A stretch of DNA of 64,000 nucleotides from Bog-473 sp052148295 (GTDB lineage: Bacteria; Actinomycetota; Acidimicrobiia; Acidimicrobiales; RAAP-2). Below, in pieces: positions 23,624 through 33,145 of this stretch; position 1 is the stretch's first letter; every line of letters begins with the position of its first letter. Where the stretch lies: assembly GCA_052148295.1 (NCBI GenBank), contig JBKQIP010000065.1:1-64000 (forward strand), written 5' to 3'. The notes beneath the pieces are model-generated. The model did not search any database and was not told where the DNA came from. It saw nothing but the letters and a program-made list of their open reading frames with translations. The translations under genes and the position numbers were made by a program.

Positions 23624-23955
23624 GCACCGGCGGAGTTGGGCGGTCGCCTTGTCGCTTCACGCCGCGAGGAGTTCCAGGGCGAGCATGGCCGCCCGTTCGA
23701 AGCCGCGCCGAGGGCGGGTGACCGATCTCCCTGTACAAGTGCAGGGCTGAAGGGCCCGCGCTGGTGATCCCCTTCACATGTTTGGCCGGACCGGTCGGCT
23801 CTGCCCCGACGAGCATCTCCGGGGCACCTGTGCCAAAGTTCGCAGGGCAACGAGCTCGGCACGAGAGCGTGTGCTCGCAGCTCCGCTGGGCCTCTCGTCC
23901 TCGGAGCGTGATCGCCCGCCGACATCGTGCTCCGGCGAGCTGGGGGGAGTTCATC

Positions 23956-25215
23956 ATGGCAAAACGCAACCTGGTCGGCGCCGGGGCGCTGATCGTCGCC
24001 CTGACGTGCGCCAGCGCCGTCAGCCCGGCGTCGGCGGCCCCGAGCGGTACCCCGGGAGTCACGGCGACGACCATCCGCGTCGGCATCCCCTACGTCGACT
24101 TGGCGGCGATCAGGGCCCTTGGGGTGAACATGAGTTGGGGCAGCGTCCCCGACGCCTTCGACGCCATCATCGACCACATCAATGCGCACGGGGGCATCAA
24201 CGGCCGCAAGATCGTCCCGTACCTCGTGCCAGTGGACCCGTCGGGAACGACGGCCGCGGCCACCGCGTGCACCCAGCTGACCGAGGACGACACCGTCTTT
24301 GCAGTCGTCGGGCCGCTGGAGGCCACCTGCTACCTCGAACACGACACGCCCGTCGTCGGCTCGATCTACGCCGCGGGCACGTCCTCGGGCGTGGCCCAGG
24401 ACTTCACCACCACGCCGCCGAACTCGGCCTATGACCCCCTGCAGTTGAGCGTCTACGACAAGCAGGGGGTCTTCAAGCACAAGAAGGTGGCCCTCTTTGG
24501 CGGCGACCCCGAGGATGAGTCCGAGATCCCTCTCGTGCAGTCGGCGCTCGCCAAACTCCACGTCCCTGTCGTGATCTCGGCGGTGGACTCGGCGCCCCAA
24601 GGAGACACCGTTGCGGAGAACACCCAGTTCGGGCCGATCGTGCAACGCTTCGAGGACGACGGGGTGAACGAGGTCGTCGCCGTCGGCGACGGCTCGGCCA
24701 TCTGGCCCGAGGGCCTCTCGGCCATCCAGAGCACCTACAACCCTCCGTGGGTGGCGACCAGCGAGGATGACTTCACCGGGGCCGTGGGCAGTGACGACAG
24801 CACGGCCAACCTCTCGAACGTGGTGACCTCGAGCCCACTCACCCCGCCCGCCGTCACCTGGGACAACGCCGGGACCCAGCAGTGCGTCCACATCATCAAG
24901 AAGGCCTATCCCTCGGACGGGATCCGGGCGTACGGCGCCGCGGTGCCCGATTCCGAGGAGACCTGGCTGAGCGTGGAGATCGCCTGCTCGGACATGGCGC
25001 TGTTCACCGACATCGCCAAGGCGGCCGGCAAGGACCTGACCGTCTCGAGCTTCGTCCACGCCGGGTACCTGCTCAAGAACCTGGTGTTGCCCGGGGCCAA
25101 CGCCCCCGTCTCCTTCGGGCCCGGCCGCCCGTATGCGCTCGGTCCCGTCTACATGGTGCATTACGACGCGGCGACCAAGAACGTCGTGTACGCCAACACG
25201 TCGGCCACCCGGTGA
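23956..25215 (+). CDS. Periplasmic-binding-protein-like (branched-chain amino acid type) receptor
   Basis: A 419-residue protein from ATG 23956, preceded by GGGGGGAG. The signal peptide is hydrophobic (LVGAGALIVALTCASAV) with cleavage after ASA. The mature part has Peripla_BP_6 features: TTIRVGIPYVDLAA, then DHINAHGGINGRKIVPYLVP, and a second lobe from about 195 (KHKKVALFGGDPEDESEIPL). This family delivers amino acids or small organic acids to an ABC importer. No LivH/M/G/F genes lie beside it, so its transporter must be elsewhere. Cysteines in CTQL and ATCYLEH may form a disulfide. Confidence 0.88.
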   Translation: MAKRNLVGAGALIVALTCASAVSPASAAPSGTPGVTATTIRVGIPYVDLAAIRALGVNMSWGSVPDAFDAIIDHINAHGGINGRKIVPYLVPVDPSGTTAAATACTQLTEDDTVFAVVGPLEATCYLEHDTPVVGSIYAAGTSSGVAQDFTTTPPNSAYDPLQLSVYDKQGVFKHKKVALFGGDPEDESEIPLVQSALAKLHVPVVISAVDSAPQGDTVAENTQFGPIVQRFEDDGVNEVVAVGDGSAIWPEGLSAIQSTYNPPWVATSEDDFTGAVGSDDSTANLSNVVTSSPLTPPAVTWDNAGTQQCVHIIKKAYPSDGIRAYGAAVPDSEETWLSVEIACSDMALFTDIAKAAGKDLTVSSFVHAGYLLKNLVLPGANAPVSFGPGRPYALGPVYMVHYDAATKNVVYANTSATR

Positions 25216-25347
25216 GGGGGAGTTCTGCCCCCGGACCGCTGGAGCCAACCAGGTCCATGATCCGCCGACCAACGTCGATGTCTCCATGCAATCGAGGGTG
25301 AGGTCGGGAGGACATCAACCTTCCAGGACACGAGGCAAAGGAGAGCA

Positions 25348-26718
25348 ATGACCGTCAATCCTGCGAGCCTGACCCCGGCTCCGTCCAGAGGGGAGCCGTT
25401 CGTTCCGAGCGGTGGCTACCGGAGCAGCACCGACCAGTTCGGCTATCTCGAGGAGGAGTGGTTCGCCACGGGTGAGGCGGACGGCCATCCGTACACGACC
25501 TCCGTGTTCGTGCGCCGGCCCCGAGACACGTCGCGCTTCAGCGGGACGGTCGTCGTCGAACCCCTACACGCGGCGAGCGCGGCACCGATCTTCATCTACA
25601 CCGCTCCCTACATCATGCGCTCGGGGCACGCGTGGGCCTGCGTTTGTTCGCAGAAGGCCCCGCTCGACGCCTTCGTGAAGCCCTTCAACGACGAGAGGTA
25701 CGCCTCGCTGGACATCTGGTCCGACGCCCCGCCGCAGGAGGGAGACGGCTTCGGTCCCAGCCTCCCCCGCGACCCCTCGGCCATGCAGGCGAGGATGGAG
25801 CAGATGCGTCGGCTCAACGTGCTGTCCACGCCGATCCTCGCTCAGGTGGGGGCGGCACTCGGCCAAGGGGAGGGCCCCTTCCCGGGCGTCCGCGATGTCA
25901 TCTTGACCGGCCACTCACAGACCGGGGGGGTCGTGATCGACTACATCCTCAACGGCCACGACGCCTATCGGCTCGCCGACGGCTCGGCCGTCTACCACGG
26001 TTTGTTCCCCACGGGGTCGACTGGACTGTCCCCAGCCGGCTTCGCTTCGGTCACTCTCGGCCCTTGCGACGTACCGATCATTCAGGTGCTGAGCGATGGT
26101 GACATCTCCAACCCCAACCGTCCTGGGCGCGAGGGCCGCACGTACCGTCGTCCCGACACCGACGAGCCGGCTGACCGCTATCGGCTCTACGAGCTCGCCG
26201 GCATTGCCCACATGGGCACGAGATACCCGCCCTACAACCAGGCCGCGACATGGCAGAACGATCCCCTTGGAACCGCAGGCCGCGTCCCGGAGGACGCGCA
26301 GATGAACAGCCTGCCTCACGGGGAGCTGTTCAGCATGGCACTGGACCACCTCGTGCAGTGGGTGGCCGATGACGTCACTCCTCCCCGGGCGGACCGGATC
26401 GAGGTCCGCCCGGACGGGCTGTTCGCCAAGGACGAGCAGGGCAACACCCGGGGAGGCGTCCGCTGTGTCCAGCTCGACGTGCCCAGGTTGCAGTACCTGT
26501 CCAACCCGGGGGTGACGGAGGACGGGACGCCCGCCTTCGGCGTCGTGGGAATCGAAAGACCCTTGCCCAAGGCAGTGGTGGGGCGTCTCTACAAGAGCCA
26601 CTTCGACTACGTCGAGCGTTTCAGCCGCCGGCTCGACGAGCTCATCGGCCAAGGCTGGTTTCTCGCCGAGGACGCTGCCGACACGCGTGCCGAGGCCGAA
26701 CAGGCAGAGGTTCCCTGA
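25348..26718 (+). CDS. Alpha/beta hydrolase domain protein (Abhydrolase_10 type)
   Basis: A 456-residue protein from ATG 25348, preceded by AAGGAG. FSGTVVVEPLHAASAAPIFI is the early strand. ILTGHSQTGGVVIDYIL is the nucleophile elbow, with the G-H-S-Q-T-G-G motif. YELAGIAHMGTRYPPYNQAA carries the probable catalytic histidine. There is no signal peptide. Relatives are large cytosolic hydrolases of unknown substrate, common in actinomycetes that degrade steroids and aromatics. It may form a unit with the upstream binding protein (132-base gap). Confidence 0.85.
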   Translation: MTVNPASLTPAPSRGEPFVPSGGYRSSTDQFGYLEEEWFATGEADGHPYTTSVFVRRPRDTSRFSGTVVVEPLHAASAAPIFIYTAPYIMRSGHAWACVCSQKAPLDAFVKPFNDERYASLDIWSDAPPQEGDGFGPSLPRDPSAMQARMEQMRRLNVLSTPILAQVGAALGQGEGPFPGVRDVILTGHSQTGGVVIDYILNGHDAYRLADGSAVYHGLFPTGSTGLSPAGFASVTLGPCDVPIIQVLSDGDISNPNRPGREGRTYRRPDTDEPADRYRLYELAGIAHMGTRYPPYNQAATWQNDPLGTAGRVPEDAQMNSLPHGELFSMALDHLVQWVADDVTPPRADRIEVRPDGLFAKDEQGNTRGGVRCVQLDVPRLQYLSNPGVTEDGTPAFGVVGIERPLPKAVVGRLYKSHFDYVERFSRRLDELIGQGWFLAEDAADTRAEAEQAEVP

Positions 26719-26753
26719 TGCGACTGGACCGGCTCGCGCGTCACGCTGGTCAC

Positions 26754-27257
26754 CTACTGAACTTCGGGAGCGGATGGTCGAGCGGGCTTGGGTCCTGAGA
26801 GGTCATCCTGCGGCTCCTCCACCGGGACATCCGCGAGGGGAATGAGATATCCGAAGAAGGCAAGAAGGGCACCCGCGAACATCAATCCCATGCCCGCGAG
26901 CCTCCAAGGGTGCGAGACGGTCAGCATCCCGCCGACAGCGCCAAGCAAGAGCCCGACCAGGCCGATCTGCGCGCCGAGGCGCACAACTCTCGGTCCATCA
27001 AGCACCTTGAGGAGGACGGCCAGAGCCCCGATCGCCATCAGCCCCCCGAGAACAGCGTGGGCGACGTACACCCCCCGGCTCTGCGGAGGCAGCCACTGAT
27101 CAGGTCGCCCGACCGGGACGAGCACTAAGCAGGCCACACCGAGTGCGGACTCGATGCCGATGCCGATCATCATCACGACCCAGACCCAGCGCGCGATCAC
27201 CGATGTGCTCACGTTTACCGAGGCATCAGGAGGACGGAGGCCACAGGAGCGGTCCAC
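26754..27257 (-). CDS. Four-helix membrane protein of unknown function
   Basis: A 167-residue protein with four predicted helices: about 23-47 (WVWVVMMIGIGIESALGVAC), 65-85 (VAHAVLGGLMAIGALAVLL), 95-113 (LGAQIGLVGLLLGAVGG) and 120-142 (LAGMGLMFAGALLAFFGYLI). A short acidic/Pro-rich cytosolic tail follows. The first 15 residues may not be translated. Family not recognised. It is convergent with the hydrolase gene. Confidence 0.7.
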   Translation of the reverse strand: MDRSCGLRPPDASVNVSTSVIARWVWVVMMIGIGIESALGVACLVLVPVGRPDQWLPPQSRGVYVAHAVLGGLMAIGALAVLLKVLDGPRVVRLGAQIGLVGLLLGAVGGMLTVSHPWRLAGMGLMFAGALLAFFGYLIPLADVPVEEPQDDLSGPKPARPSAPEVQ

Positions 27258-27420
27258 TCCGGGAGACGAGTCCTCCGCCCTGGGCCTTCATGGGGCCATA
27301 CGGCTCCTGTGCCATGGATCAAGGCCTCATCGGGCACCGAGAGCGAGCTGGCGAGTCGGGCGGTATACCGCGTTTCGGCGTTGCCTCGGCGGCAGGCGGG
27401 AGTAGTGCCACCACATCGGG

Positions 27421-27864
27421 CTACAGATCGACGTGTGTCATCGCATCGAGCATGGCAGCCATCTGCTGATGCACGAGATTGACGGCTTGCAGCGGACGAA
27501 TCATGACTCGGAATTCAACAATACGGCCCTCATCGTTGCAGCGGATGATGTCGACGCCGTTGACGTACTTGCCCTCCATGGTGGTCTCGAACTCCAAGAA
27601 GGCGACGTCCTCGCTCAGCGCAGACTTGGTGTAATGAAAGCTCCTGGCTGAATCCGCTGTGCTTTTCGAACTCGAAGTCGCCCGGTCACCGGGAAAGGTC
27701 TGGGCGGCTGCGGCCAGATAGAGGGCGGTCATCTTCTTGCCCCTCTGAGGCGTAAACACGATCGGGGAGTAGAAGACAACGTCATCGTCCAGTAGCGCAT
27801 CGAGCCCGCCGGGCAGTTCCCCTCGCAGATGAGCGTGCCATTTCGCAACAACGGACTCGATCAT
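27421..27864 (-). CDS. SnoaL/NTF2-like fold protein
   Basis: A 147-residue protein from ATG 27864, preceded by GTAGGAGG. VVAKWHAHLRGELPGGLDAL is the first helix pair of the NTF2-like cone, and DDDVVFYSPIVFTPQRGKKM the first strand with the usual aromatic lining. VNGVDIIRCNDEGRIVEFRV is the conserved central strand pair. These domains act as small isomerases, cyclases or binding proteins. It lies on the same strand as, and downstream of, the amidohydrolase at 28.1 kb (about 250 bases). Confidence 0.82.
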   Translation of the reverse strand: MIESVVAKWHAHLRGELPGGLDALLDDDVVFYSPIVFTPQRGKKMTALYLAAAAQTFPGDRATSSSKSTADSARSFHYTKSALSEDVAFLEFETTMEGKYVNGVDIIRCNDEGRIVEFRVMIRPLQAVNLVHQQMAAMLDAMTHVDL

Positions 27865-28110
27865 GAGTTTGCCTCCTACGGTCAAGCGTAGGGCGTAAAC
27901 CTTGGGCCGACCCTGGCGCACAAGCCCCCTCGATATGGGGCCCGTCACGGGTTCCGGATGGCCAAGCACCGGGTGAATCGGGATTTCAGTCGAGGGCGAC
28001 GTGCCGTCGCGGAGCCCCGTTCCCAGGCTGAACCCCGCAGAGGTGGACGTCCGAGACGGTTCGACGACGGACCGGGCGCGATCGTGCCGTCGGCGCAGCG
28101 GCAAGGTTCT

Positions 28111-29544
28111 TCAGAGCCGGTTCAGTTCGTCCGTTACCGCTTTCTCGACGACCGTCCCCTTGAAGAACCCGGGGTTCGTGCCCGCCCAGATACGCACCGG
28201 ATTGACGAAGGTGAAGTGGCGGAAACCGTCGGGGTCGAGGAGCCCGTGCTCGACCAGTTCCCATGCCTCCTCGAGCACCCGCCGGAAATCTGGGACGTCC
28301 CAGTGGCCGATATCGCTGGCAAACAGGGCGGAAATGCGGGCGCCGAGCGGATTGAGGCGGGCATCGAAGGCCACGGCAGCCATGGGGTCGTCGGCCTCGC
28401 AGCCGAAGAAGTACTGGCTGTTGAAGACGTCCCTGATGTCCTCGGGTGACCGGATCAGGGATTCGGCGAAGTCGTCGATGCTTGCCCCTTCGATCATCGG
28501 CTCGGACAGCAGGCCGAGGCCCTCGCCGAGCCGGTTCCGGCGTTCCCGGACCGGACCCTCGGCGTAGCGCTCGAAGAGCGACCTGAGCATCCCGCGGTCG
28601 AGTTCGGCGGGGTCGTAGCGCCTCACGGCCTCGACATTGCGCTTCTCCCAGTGCCCGATCACGTCGCTGTAGAGGTTGCAGGCCCAGGCGGTGCCGCCCT
28701 CCTGGAAGGCGAAGCGGAGTTCGGGGAATCGCAGTGGCACCCCGCCCATGAGAAGCGACCGAGCGGTCAGTTCGCCGGCGGCGGCGAAGTTGCCGATGTG
28801 GTTGTAGACGAAGTTGCTCGTCGACGTGCGGGAGCCCCATCCCGAGCCGGTCGAGTGGAATGTCGGGGAGACCCCCAATTCGGTGCACCGCCGCCACAGT
28901 GGGTCGTAATCGTACAGCGAACCGTGGCCGAGCCCATCCATCCAGATCGCCCCGGGACCTCCTTCGGGAATCGGGCGCGGGATGGCGCCCCCCATCATGA
29001 CCGCCCGAAGGCCGAGTTCCACCACGGCGTGCTCGAGCTCGCCCAGCGCCTCTTCGGGCGTGAAGGTGGGGATGCACGCCACGGGGATCAGGCGGTCGGC
29101 ATATGGAGCGTATTGCTCGGCCAGGTAGAGGTTGAACGCGGCAGCCATGGCCTGGCGCAGCTCGGCATCGGCGATGTGGATAGGGATGAGGCCGTAGGTG
29201 GGGTACAGAACGGCGACGTCGAGGCCGAGTTCATCGAGGCGTTCGTAGAGCAGGCGAGGGAGCATGGCGGTGGCCCTGTCGAGGGTATTGCGAGTGGGAA
29301 TGCCCCACCAGGGGGACTGGATGATGCCGTGCTGCTTGCGCACCTCGTCGCTCACCTGCTGGAGGGTCTGGCCACTGTGCACGAGGGCGTCGAAGCCCTG
29401 CGCCACCGATCCGCCGGCCAGGTCGACCAGCAGGTCTCGAACGAGGGGTAGGAATTCGATCAGGTGTCCGTCGCTGTCGATTATCGGGTGGTCGATCCGG
29501 GCCCGGATGCGCCGTACCTCGTCCGTCGGTTGGTACTCGGTCAT
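28111..29544 (-). CDS. Amidohydrolase-2 family metal-dependent hydrolase
   Basis: A 477-residue TIM-barrel protein. PIIDSDGHLIEF holds the first metal ligands, with D-x-H spacing altered to DSDGH. VSPTFHSTGSGWG is the mid-barrel histidine, and ALFASDIGHWDVPDF the late catalytic Asp. Members act as decarboxylases or hydrolases of aromatic and heterocyclic acids. The length exceeds the usual 350-400 because of an insertion around 300-390. This clade recurs in actinomycetes together with SDRs and NTF2-like proteins, as here. Confidence 0.85.
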   Translation of the reverse strand: MTEYQPTDEVRRIRARIDHPIIDSDGHLIEFLPLVRDLLVDLAGGSVAQGFDALVHSGQTLQQVSDEVRKQHGIIQSPWWGIPTRNTLDRATAMLPRLLYERLDELGLDVAVLYPTYGLIPIHIADAELRQAMAAAFNLYLAEQYAPYADRLIPVACIPTFTPEEALGELEHAVVELGLRAVMMGGAIPRPIPEGGPGAIWMDGLGHGSLYDYDPLWRRCTELGVSPTFHSTGSGWGSRTSTSNFVYNHIGNFAAAGELTARSLLMGGVPLRFPELRFAFQEGGTAWACNLYSDVIGHWEKRNVEAVRRYDPAELDRGMLRSLFERYAEGPVRERRNRLGEGLGLLSEPMIEGASIDDFAESLIRSPEDIRDVFNSQYFFGCEADDPMAAVAFDARLNPLGARISALFASDIGHWDVPDFRRVLEEAWELVEHGLLDPDGFRHFTFVNPVRIWAGTNPGFFKGTVVEKAVTDELNRL

Positions 29545-29892
29545 TGTGGTGGTTCCTCCCTCAATCCGGTGATCCTACGGCTGGGAGCAGGTGCGGGACA
29601 CCGGACGCGGCCAGAGGCCCGGAGCGTTCGGGTGCGTCGGCGTCGACGGCGTCGACGCGCTCGTGATGGTCCGCCCGGCGGCTGGGTCGGGGAGCCTTGT
29701 GGACAACACGCGGAGGGTCGATGACCTGCGGGAATCGAGCGTGGAGGTGACCGCAGTTCCTGGGTGGTAGGACCATCGTCCGGGGCTCTGGGTGTTCGAG
29801 CAGGCCCGCCCGCACGGGCGCGGCGAGGTGGCGGAATCTCCTGGTCACTCGGTTGACATCCATCGGGCTCGTACGGTCCGTAGGCTCAAGAG
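29545..29892. other. Intergenic gap between divergent genes
   Basis: No gene is supported. Short frames exist on both strands but lack ribosome sites and recognisable domains. The promoters of the amidohydrolase and of the molybdoenzyme operon must lie here; I could not pick out convincing hexamers. Confidence 0.5.
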
Positions 29893-30627
29893 GTGCCTCC
29901 GCGACCGACACGGCAGTCGGATGAGAAGCCCGGGGCGCCGATTGCCGTCGGTCGCCGGGTGTTCCTCGGCGTGGTGGCGCTGGGCGCGGCCGGGATCCTC
30001 TTTGGCGCAAAGGTCCAGAGCGTCATCGGCGACGCCATCGGGTCCGGGCTCGGTGGATTGCTTCCCGGAGGGGATCGGTTCCGGATCTACTCCGTGAGCG
30101 ACACGTTTCCCCTCATCCCACCGTCCGACTATCGCTTGGAGGTCAATGGGCTCGTGGACCGTCCCCAGGTCTTCACGTTGGCCGATCTCGAGGCGATGCC
30201 CCGAACCAAGCTGGTTCAGGAGTTTCAGTGTGTGACCGGATGGAGGGTCCCCGATGTCCATTGGGAGGGCGTCAAACTGTCCCACGTTCTGGACACGGTC
30301 GGCGTCAAGGATGGTGCCGTTGCTCTGAGTTTTGCCTCGTACGATGGGGTGGACACCGAGAGCCTCACCCTGGATCAGGCTCGGCTCTCCGATGTCATCG
30401 TGGCCTATCGGATGTTGGGGGCTCCCGTCACCACCGAGCATGGGGGACCGGTGCGGCTCTATGTCGGACCAATGTTCGGCTACAAGTCGCTCAAGTGGCT
30501 GTCGGCCATCCATGTGGTGAACCGGGTCATCCCGGGCTTTTGGGAGCAGAACGGGTATCCCGTCAATGGGTGGCGCGACGGCTCGACCGGGCCGACAGAC
30601 CCAGCGTTGGAGCGGGGGGCGACGTGA
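29893..30627 (+). CDS. Tat-exported sulfite-oxidase-like molybdoenzyme (MsrP/YedY type)
   Basis: A 244-residue protein starting at GTG 29893 or slightly downstream. GRRVFLGVVALGAAGILFG (20-38) is a twin-arginine signal. The oxidoreductase molybdopterin domain follows: YRLEVNGLVDRP, then VQEFQCVTGWRVPDVHWEGV, in which Cys113 is the expected molybdenum ligand, and RLYVGPMFGYKSLKWL at the cofactor pocket. Such enzymes reduce or oxidise sulfur or related oxyanion centres on the outer face of the membrane. It overlaps the cytochrome b gene by four bases; molybdenum-cofactor genes lie 2 kb downstream. Confidence 0.9.
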   Translation: MPPRPTRQSDEKPGAPIAVGRRVFLGVVALGAAGILFGAKVQSVIGDAIGSGLGGLLPGGDRFRIYSVSDTFPLIPPSDYRLEVNGLVDRPQVFTLADLEAMPRTKLVQEFQCVTGWRVPDVHWEGVKLSHVLDTVGVKDGAVALSFASYDGVDTESLTLDQARLSDVIVAYRMLGAPVTTEHGGPVRLYVGPMFGYKSLKWLSAIHVVNRVIPGFWEQNGYPVNGWRDGSTGPTDPALERGAT

Positions 30628-31283
30628 GCACACCGACGGAAGCTGTCCCTCGGCCCGCTCTGCGGATCGTACGGTTCGATCGGGTGCAGCGGGCCGCCCA
30701 CTGGGCCAATGCCGTTTTGTTCGGCATTCTCATGCTGACCGCCTTACCGCTGTATTTCACCTCGATATCGGTCGTCGTCGGCCGACGGGCGCTCGTCGCC
30801 GACATCCACTTGTGGACGGGTGTCGTGCTGCCGTTGCCGATACTCATCTCCTTGCTCGGTCCCTGGGGGGCGCGGATGCGTCGTGACGTCGGGCGGATCA
30901 ACCTGTGGTCGAGGGACGAAGTCCTCTGGCTCAAGTCGATGGGACGCAGGGCACCCCGCGTCGTCGACAAATTCAATCCTGGCCAGAAGCTCAATGCGAT
31001 CTTCATCGGCGGCTGCATCGTGGTCATGTTGGCCACTGGCCTCATGTTGAAATGGTTCGGCTTCTTCCCGGTGAGCTGGCGTACCGGCGCGACGTTCGTC
31101 CACGACGTCCTGGCCTTCGCCATCTTCATCGTGGTCATCGGTCACATCCTCTTCGCCCTGACCCATCGTGACTCCCTTCGGTCGATGATCAAGGGCTGGG
31201 TCAGCGAGGAGTGGGCTGCTCGTCACGCTCCCGCGTGGCTCGCCGAGGAGACGCCGGAAATGGAGCGTGACCGGGTTCCTTGA
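30624..31283 (+). CDS. Cytochrome b561-type membrane subunit
   Basis: A 219-residue protein with a GTG start inside the previous stop (GTGA). Four helices carry histidines in the places used for two b hemes: QRAAHWANAV (first helix), ADIHLWTGVV (second), TFVHDVLAFAI (third) and VIGHILFALTH (fourth). This is the formate-dehydrogenase-gamma/b561 fold. It would pass electrons between the quinone pool and the Tat-exported molybdoenzyme, as MsrQ does for MsrP, though it is from a different family. Confidence 0.9.
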   Translation: MSTPTEAVPRPALRIVRFDRVQRAAHWANAVLFGILMLTALPLYFTSISVVVGRRALVADIHLWTGVVLPLPILISLLGPWGARMRRDVGRINLWSRDEVLWLKSMGRRAPRVVDKFNPGQKLNAIFIGGCIVVMLATGLMLKWFGFFPVSWRTGATFVHDVLAFAIFIVVIGHILFALTHRDSLRSMIKGWVSEEWAARHAPAWLAEETPEMERDRVP

Positions 31284-31337
31284 GGGCGCGACGTTCCGGC
31301 CTGCGGTGACGGCGACCTCCCGCATGCGCTTCCTCGG

Positions 31338-31541
31338 TCACCCCGCGTCGGTCGAACGACCCCGTCGTGATCGAACGGCGAAGGCCAGAAGGGCCAGTCC
31401 GACCACGATCAGCACCGCACCGACGATGGCCCATGTGCCCTCGCCGCTCATGCCCGAGCCATGGAGGACGTTCGTTCCCTGAAGGAGGAAGACGGTGCCG
31501 ACCGCGGCGAGCACGATCCCGATGACTGCCCGTGCCCACAT
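31338..31541 (-). CDS. Small two-helix membrane protein
   Basis: A 67-residue protein from ATG 31541, preceded by AGGGAGGC. Helices at about 4-22 (RAVIGIVLAAVGTVFLLQG) and 35-56 (WAIVGAVLIVVGLALLAFAV) are joined by a Gly/Ser loop. The tail is basic. A longer frame upstream lacks a ribosome site. The family is unnamed; it is a common type of small actinobacterial membrane protein. Confidence 0.7.
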   Translation of the reverse strand: MWARAVIGIVLAAVGTVFLLQGTNVLHGSGMSGEGTWAIVGAVLIVVGLALLAFAVRSRRGRSTDAG

Positions 31542-31669
31542 GGTGCCTCCCTTCGCGGTGGCGGGCGATGTGGGGTCGACCGACCTGGTGCCGATGGTAC
31601 CGTGGGCGAGGTAGCGCTCGTCCTGGGGTGTGAGCACGGAACGCATGCCGGCGCGGCGACGACAGGTGT

Positions 31670-32473
31670 ATGCAGGAGCGCGAAGGAGCTCAGGCCACGG
31701 TGACACATGACACGACGATCAGCCTCGGCACGATCGCCGAGTTGTATCGCTATCCGGTGAAATCGATGCAGGGACTCGGAGTCGACTCCCTGAACCTGCA
31801 GCTTCGGGGCGCCGAAGGAGACCGGTGCCGGGCGCTGATCGACCGCACGACCGGGAAGCTCATGAGCGCGAAGCGTTGGTCGAAGCTCTTGTTCGCTCTG
31901 GCCGACGATGTTGGGATCACCCTGCCCGACGGCACGCAGCGAGCGTATGACGCCGATGATCTCGATACGGTGCTGTCGAATTGGATGGGGCGAGAGGTCC
32001 AGTTGCGTGAGGTAGATCCCGAGGAGCAGCTGGCCTTCGAGATGACCTTGGATCCTCCCAATGATGAGGCGGAGCTGTTCGACATTCCCGCAGCACCCGG
32101 ATCGTTTCTCGATCTGGCGCCGGTGCATCTGGTGAGCCGACAGACGTTGCGGGGGAGTGGAACGGAACGCCCCGACTTGAATTGGGATGTGCGGCGATTT
32201 CGTCCCAACCTGGTGGTGGACGGGCCGGGACTGTCCTCTTTCGGGGAGGATGCCTGGTGCGGTTCGCAATTGCGGATCGGCTCTGCTGGGCTGGAGGCAC
32301 TGCAGCCCACGGTCCGGTGCGCCATGCCGTTACGCGGCCAGCCCGGCCTCGAGTCTCAGCCCGGTCTGTTCAAGGCGTTGGACGGCATCCACGCCAATCA
32401 TCTGGGCATCTACATGACCGTGATCGCGCCGGGTTCGATCGGACTCGGAGACCAGGTGGAGATCCTGTCCTGA
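31670..32473 (+). CDS. MOSC domain protein
   Basis: A 267-residue protein. IAELYRYPVKSMQG (about 22-35) opens the MOSC_N beta domain. The C-terminal MOSC domain has DVRRFRPNLVVDG and ALQPTVRCAMP, where the cysteine is the likely cofactor or sulfur carrier residue. MOSC proteins bind sulfurated molybdenum cofactor or transfer sulfur; YcbX and mARC-like members reduce N-hydroxylated compounds. Its place between the molybdoenzyme pair and the moa/moe genes fits. An alternative GTG lies ten codons downstream. Confidence 0.88.
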   Translation: MQEREGAQATVTHDTTISLGTIAELYRYPVKSMQGLGVDSLNLQLRGAEGDRCRALIDRTTGKLMSAKRWSKLLFALADDVGITLPDGTQRAYDADDLDTVLSNWMGREVQLREVDPEEQLAFEMTLDPPNDEAELFDIPAAPGSFLDLAPVHLVSRQTLRGSGTERPDLNWDVRRFRPNLVVDGPGLSSFGEDAWCGSQLRIGSAGLEALQPTVRCAMPLRGQPGLESQPGLFKALDGIHANHLGIYMTVIAPGSIGLGDQVEILS

Positions 32474-32584
32474 GCCGGGCCACTGCCCGTCTCGTCATGT
32501 CGCTTCTCCCCGGAGATCTCCGGGCCCGTCGCGCCAGGTCGACCGGTGCCACGTGGGCGGCGCGACCGCCTTCCTGATGCCCTC

Positions 32585-33145
32585 TCATGGTGACGTCGGT
32601 CCGGTCCGGGGGGCCTCCGCGGGGTCGTCCGCCGGCCGGTCGCGGTGACGCATCCGACCCTCGGGTCCGCCGCGTTCCCAGATCCCGGACCTCCCGCCGG
32701 ACTTGTGCCAGAGGGTCAATTCCTCGATCGCGACCGCAGGGTCCACGCTCTTGAGTGCTGTGACCAACGTGAGCGCGGCCACGGCGCACGCGGTCAGGGC
32801 CTCCATCTCCACCCCGGTCCGCTCGACGATCTCCGTCGTGGCGCTCACCACGATCCGGTGAGGTGCCACGGTGACCTCGACTGCCACACGGTCGATTCTG
32901 ATGGGATGGCACAGGGGAATGAGCGTCGACGTCTGCTTGGCGGCCTGGACGCCCGCAATGCGGGCGGCCTCGACCACGTCGACACCCCCCTCGGCGTGGA
33001 GAAGCAGGTGTGGGGCGTCGGCCGTGGTCGCCACCGCGCAACGGGCGATGGCGACCCGCCGTGTCGCGGGCTTGGCGGTGACGTTCACCATGCGGGCGCG
33101 ACCCTGCTCGTCAAGGTGCGTCAGGTCCGTCGTTTCCGCGTTCAT
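32585..33145 (-). CDS. moaC: MoaC, cyclic pyranopterin monophosphate synthase
   Basis: A 186-residue protein from ATG 33145. LTHLDEQGRARMVNVTAKPA is the conserved start. LIPLCHPIRIDRVAVEV and GVEMEALTACAVAALT hold the active-site His and the Glu-Met motif, and the following lysine lies in LKSVD. MoaC converts the MoaA product into cyclic pyranopterin monophosphate, step one of molybdopterin synthesis. It overlaps moaD by four bases and is the last gene of the operon. The C-terminal 35 residues are an Arg/Pro-rich extension. Confidence 0.95.
   Translation of the reverse strand: MNAETTDLTHLDEQGRARMVNVTAKPATRRVAIARCAVATTADAPHLLLHAEGGVDVVEAARIAGVQAAKQTSTLIPLCHPIRIDRVAVEVTVAPHRIVVSATTEIVERTGVEMEALTACAVAALTLVTALKSVDPAVAIEELTLWHKSGGRSGIWERGGPEGRMRHRDRPADDPAEAPRTGPTSP

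Noticed and set aside
23620..25287. Long open frame opposite the periplasmic-binding-protein gene
   Set aside because: It is the antisense shadow of a gene with a signal peptide and recognisable domains; the Val/Gly/Arg/Asp-rich translation is typical of GC-rich antisense frames.
29561..30010. 149-codon minus-strand frame over the start of the molybdoenzyme gene
   Set aside because: Overlaps the Tat signal region of a clear gene; Arg/Pro-rich, no ribosome site, no family resemblance.
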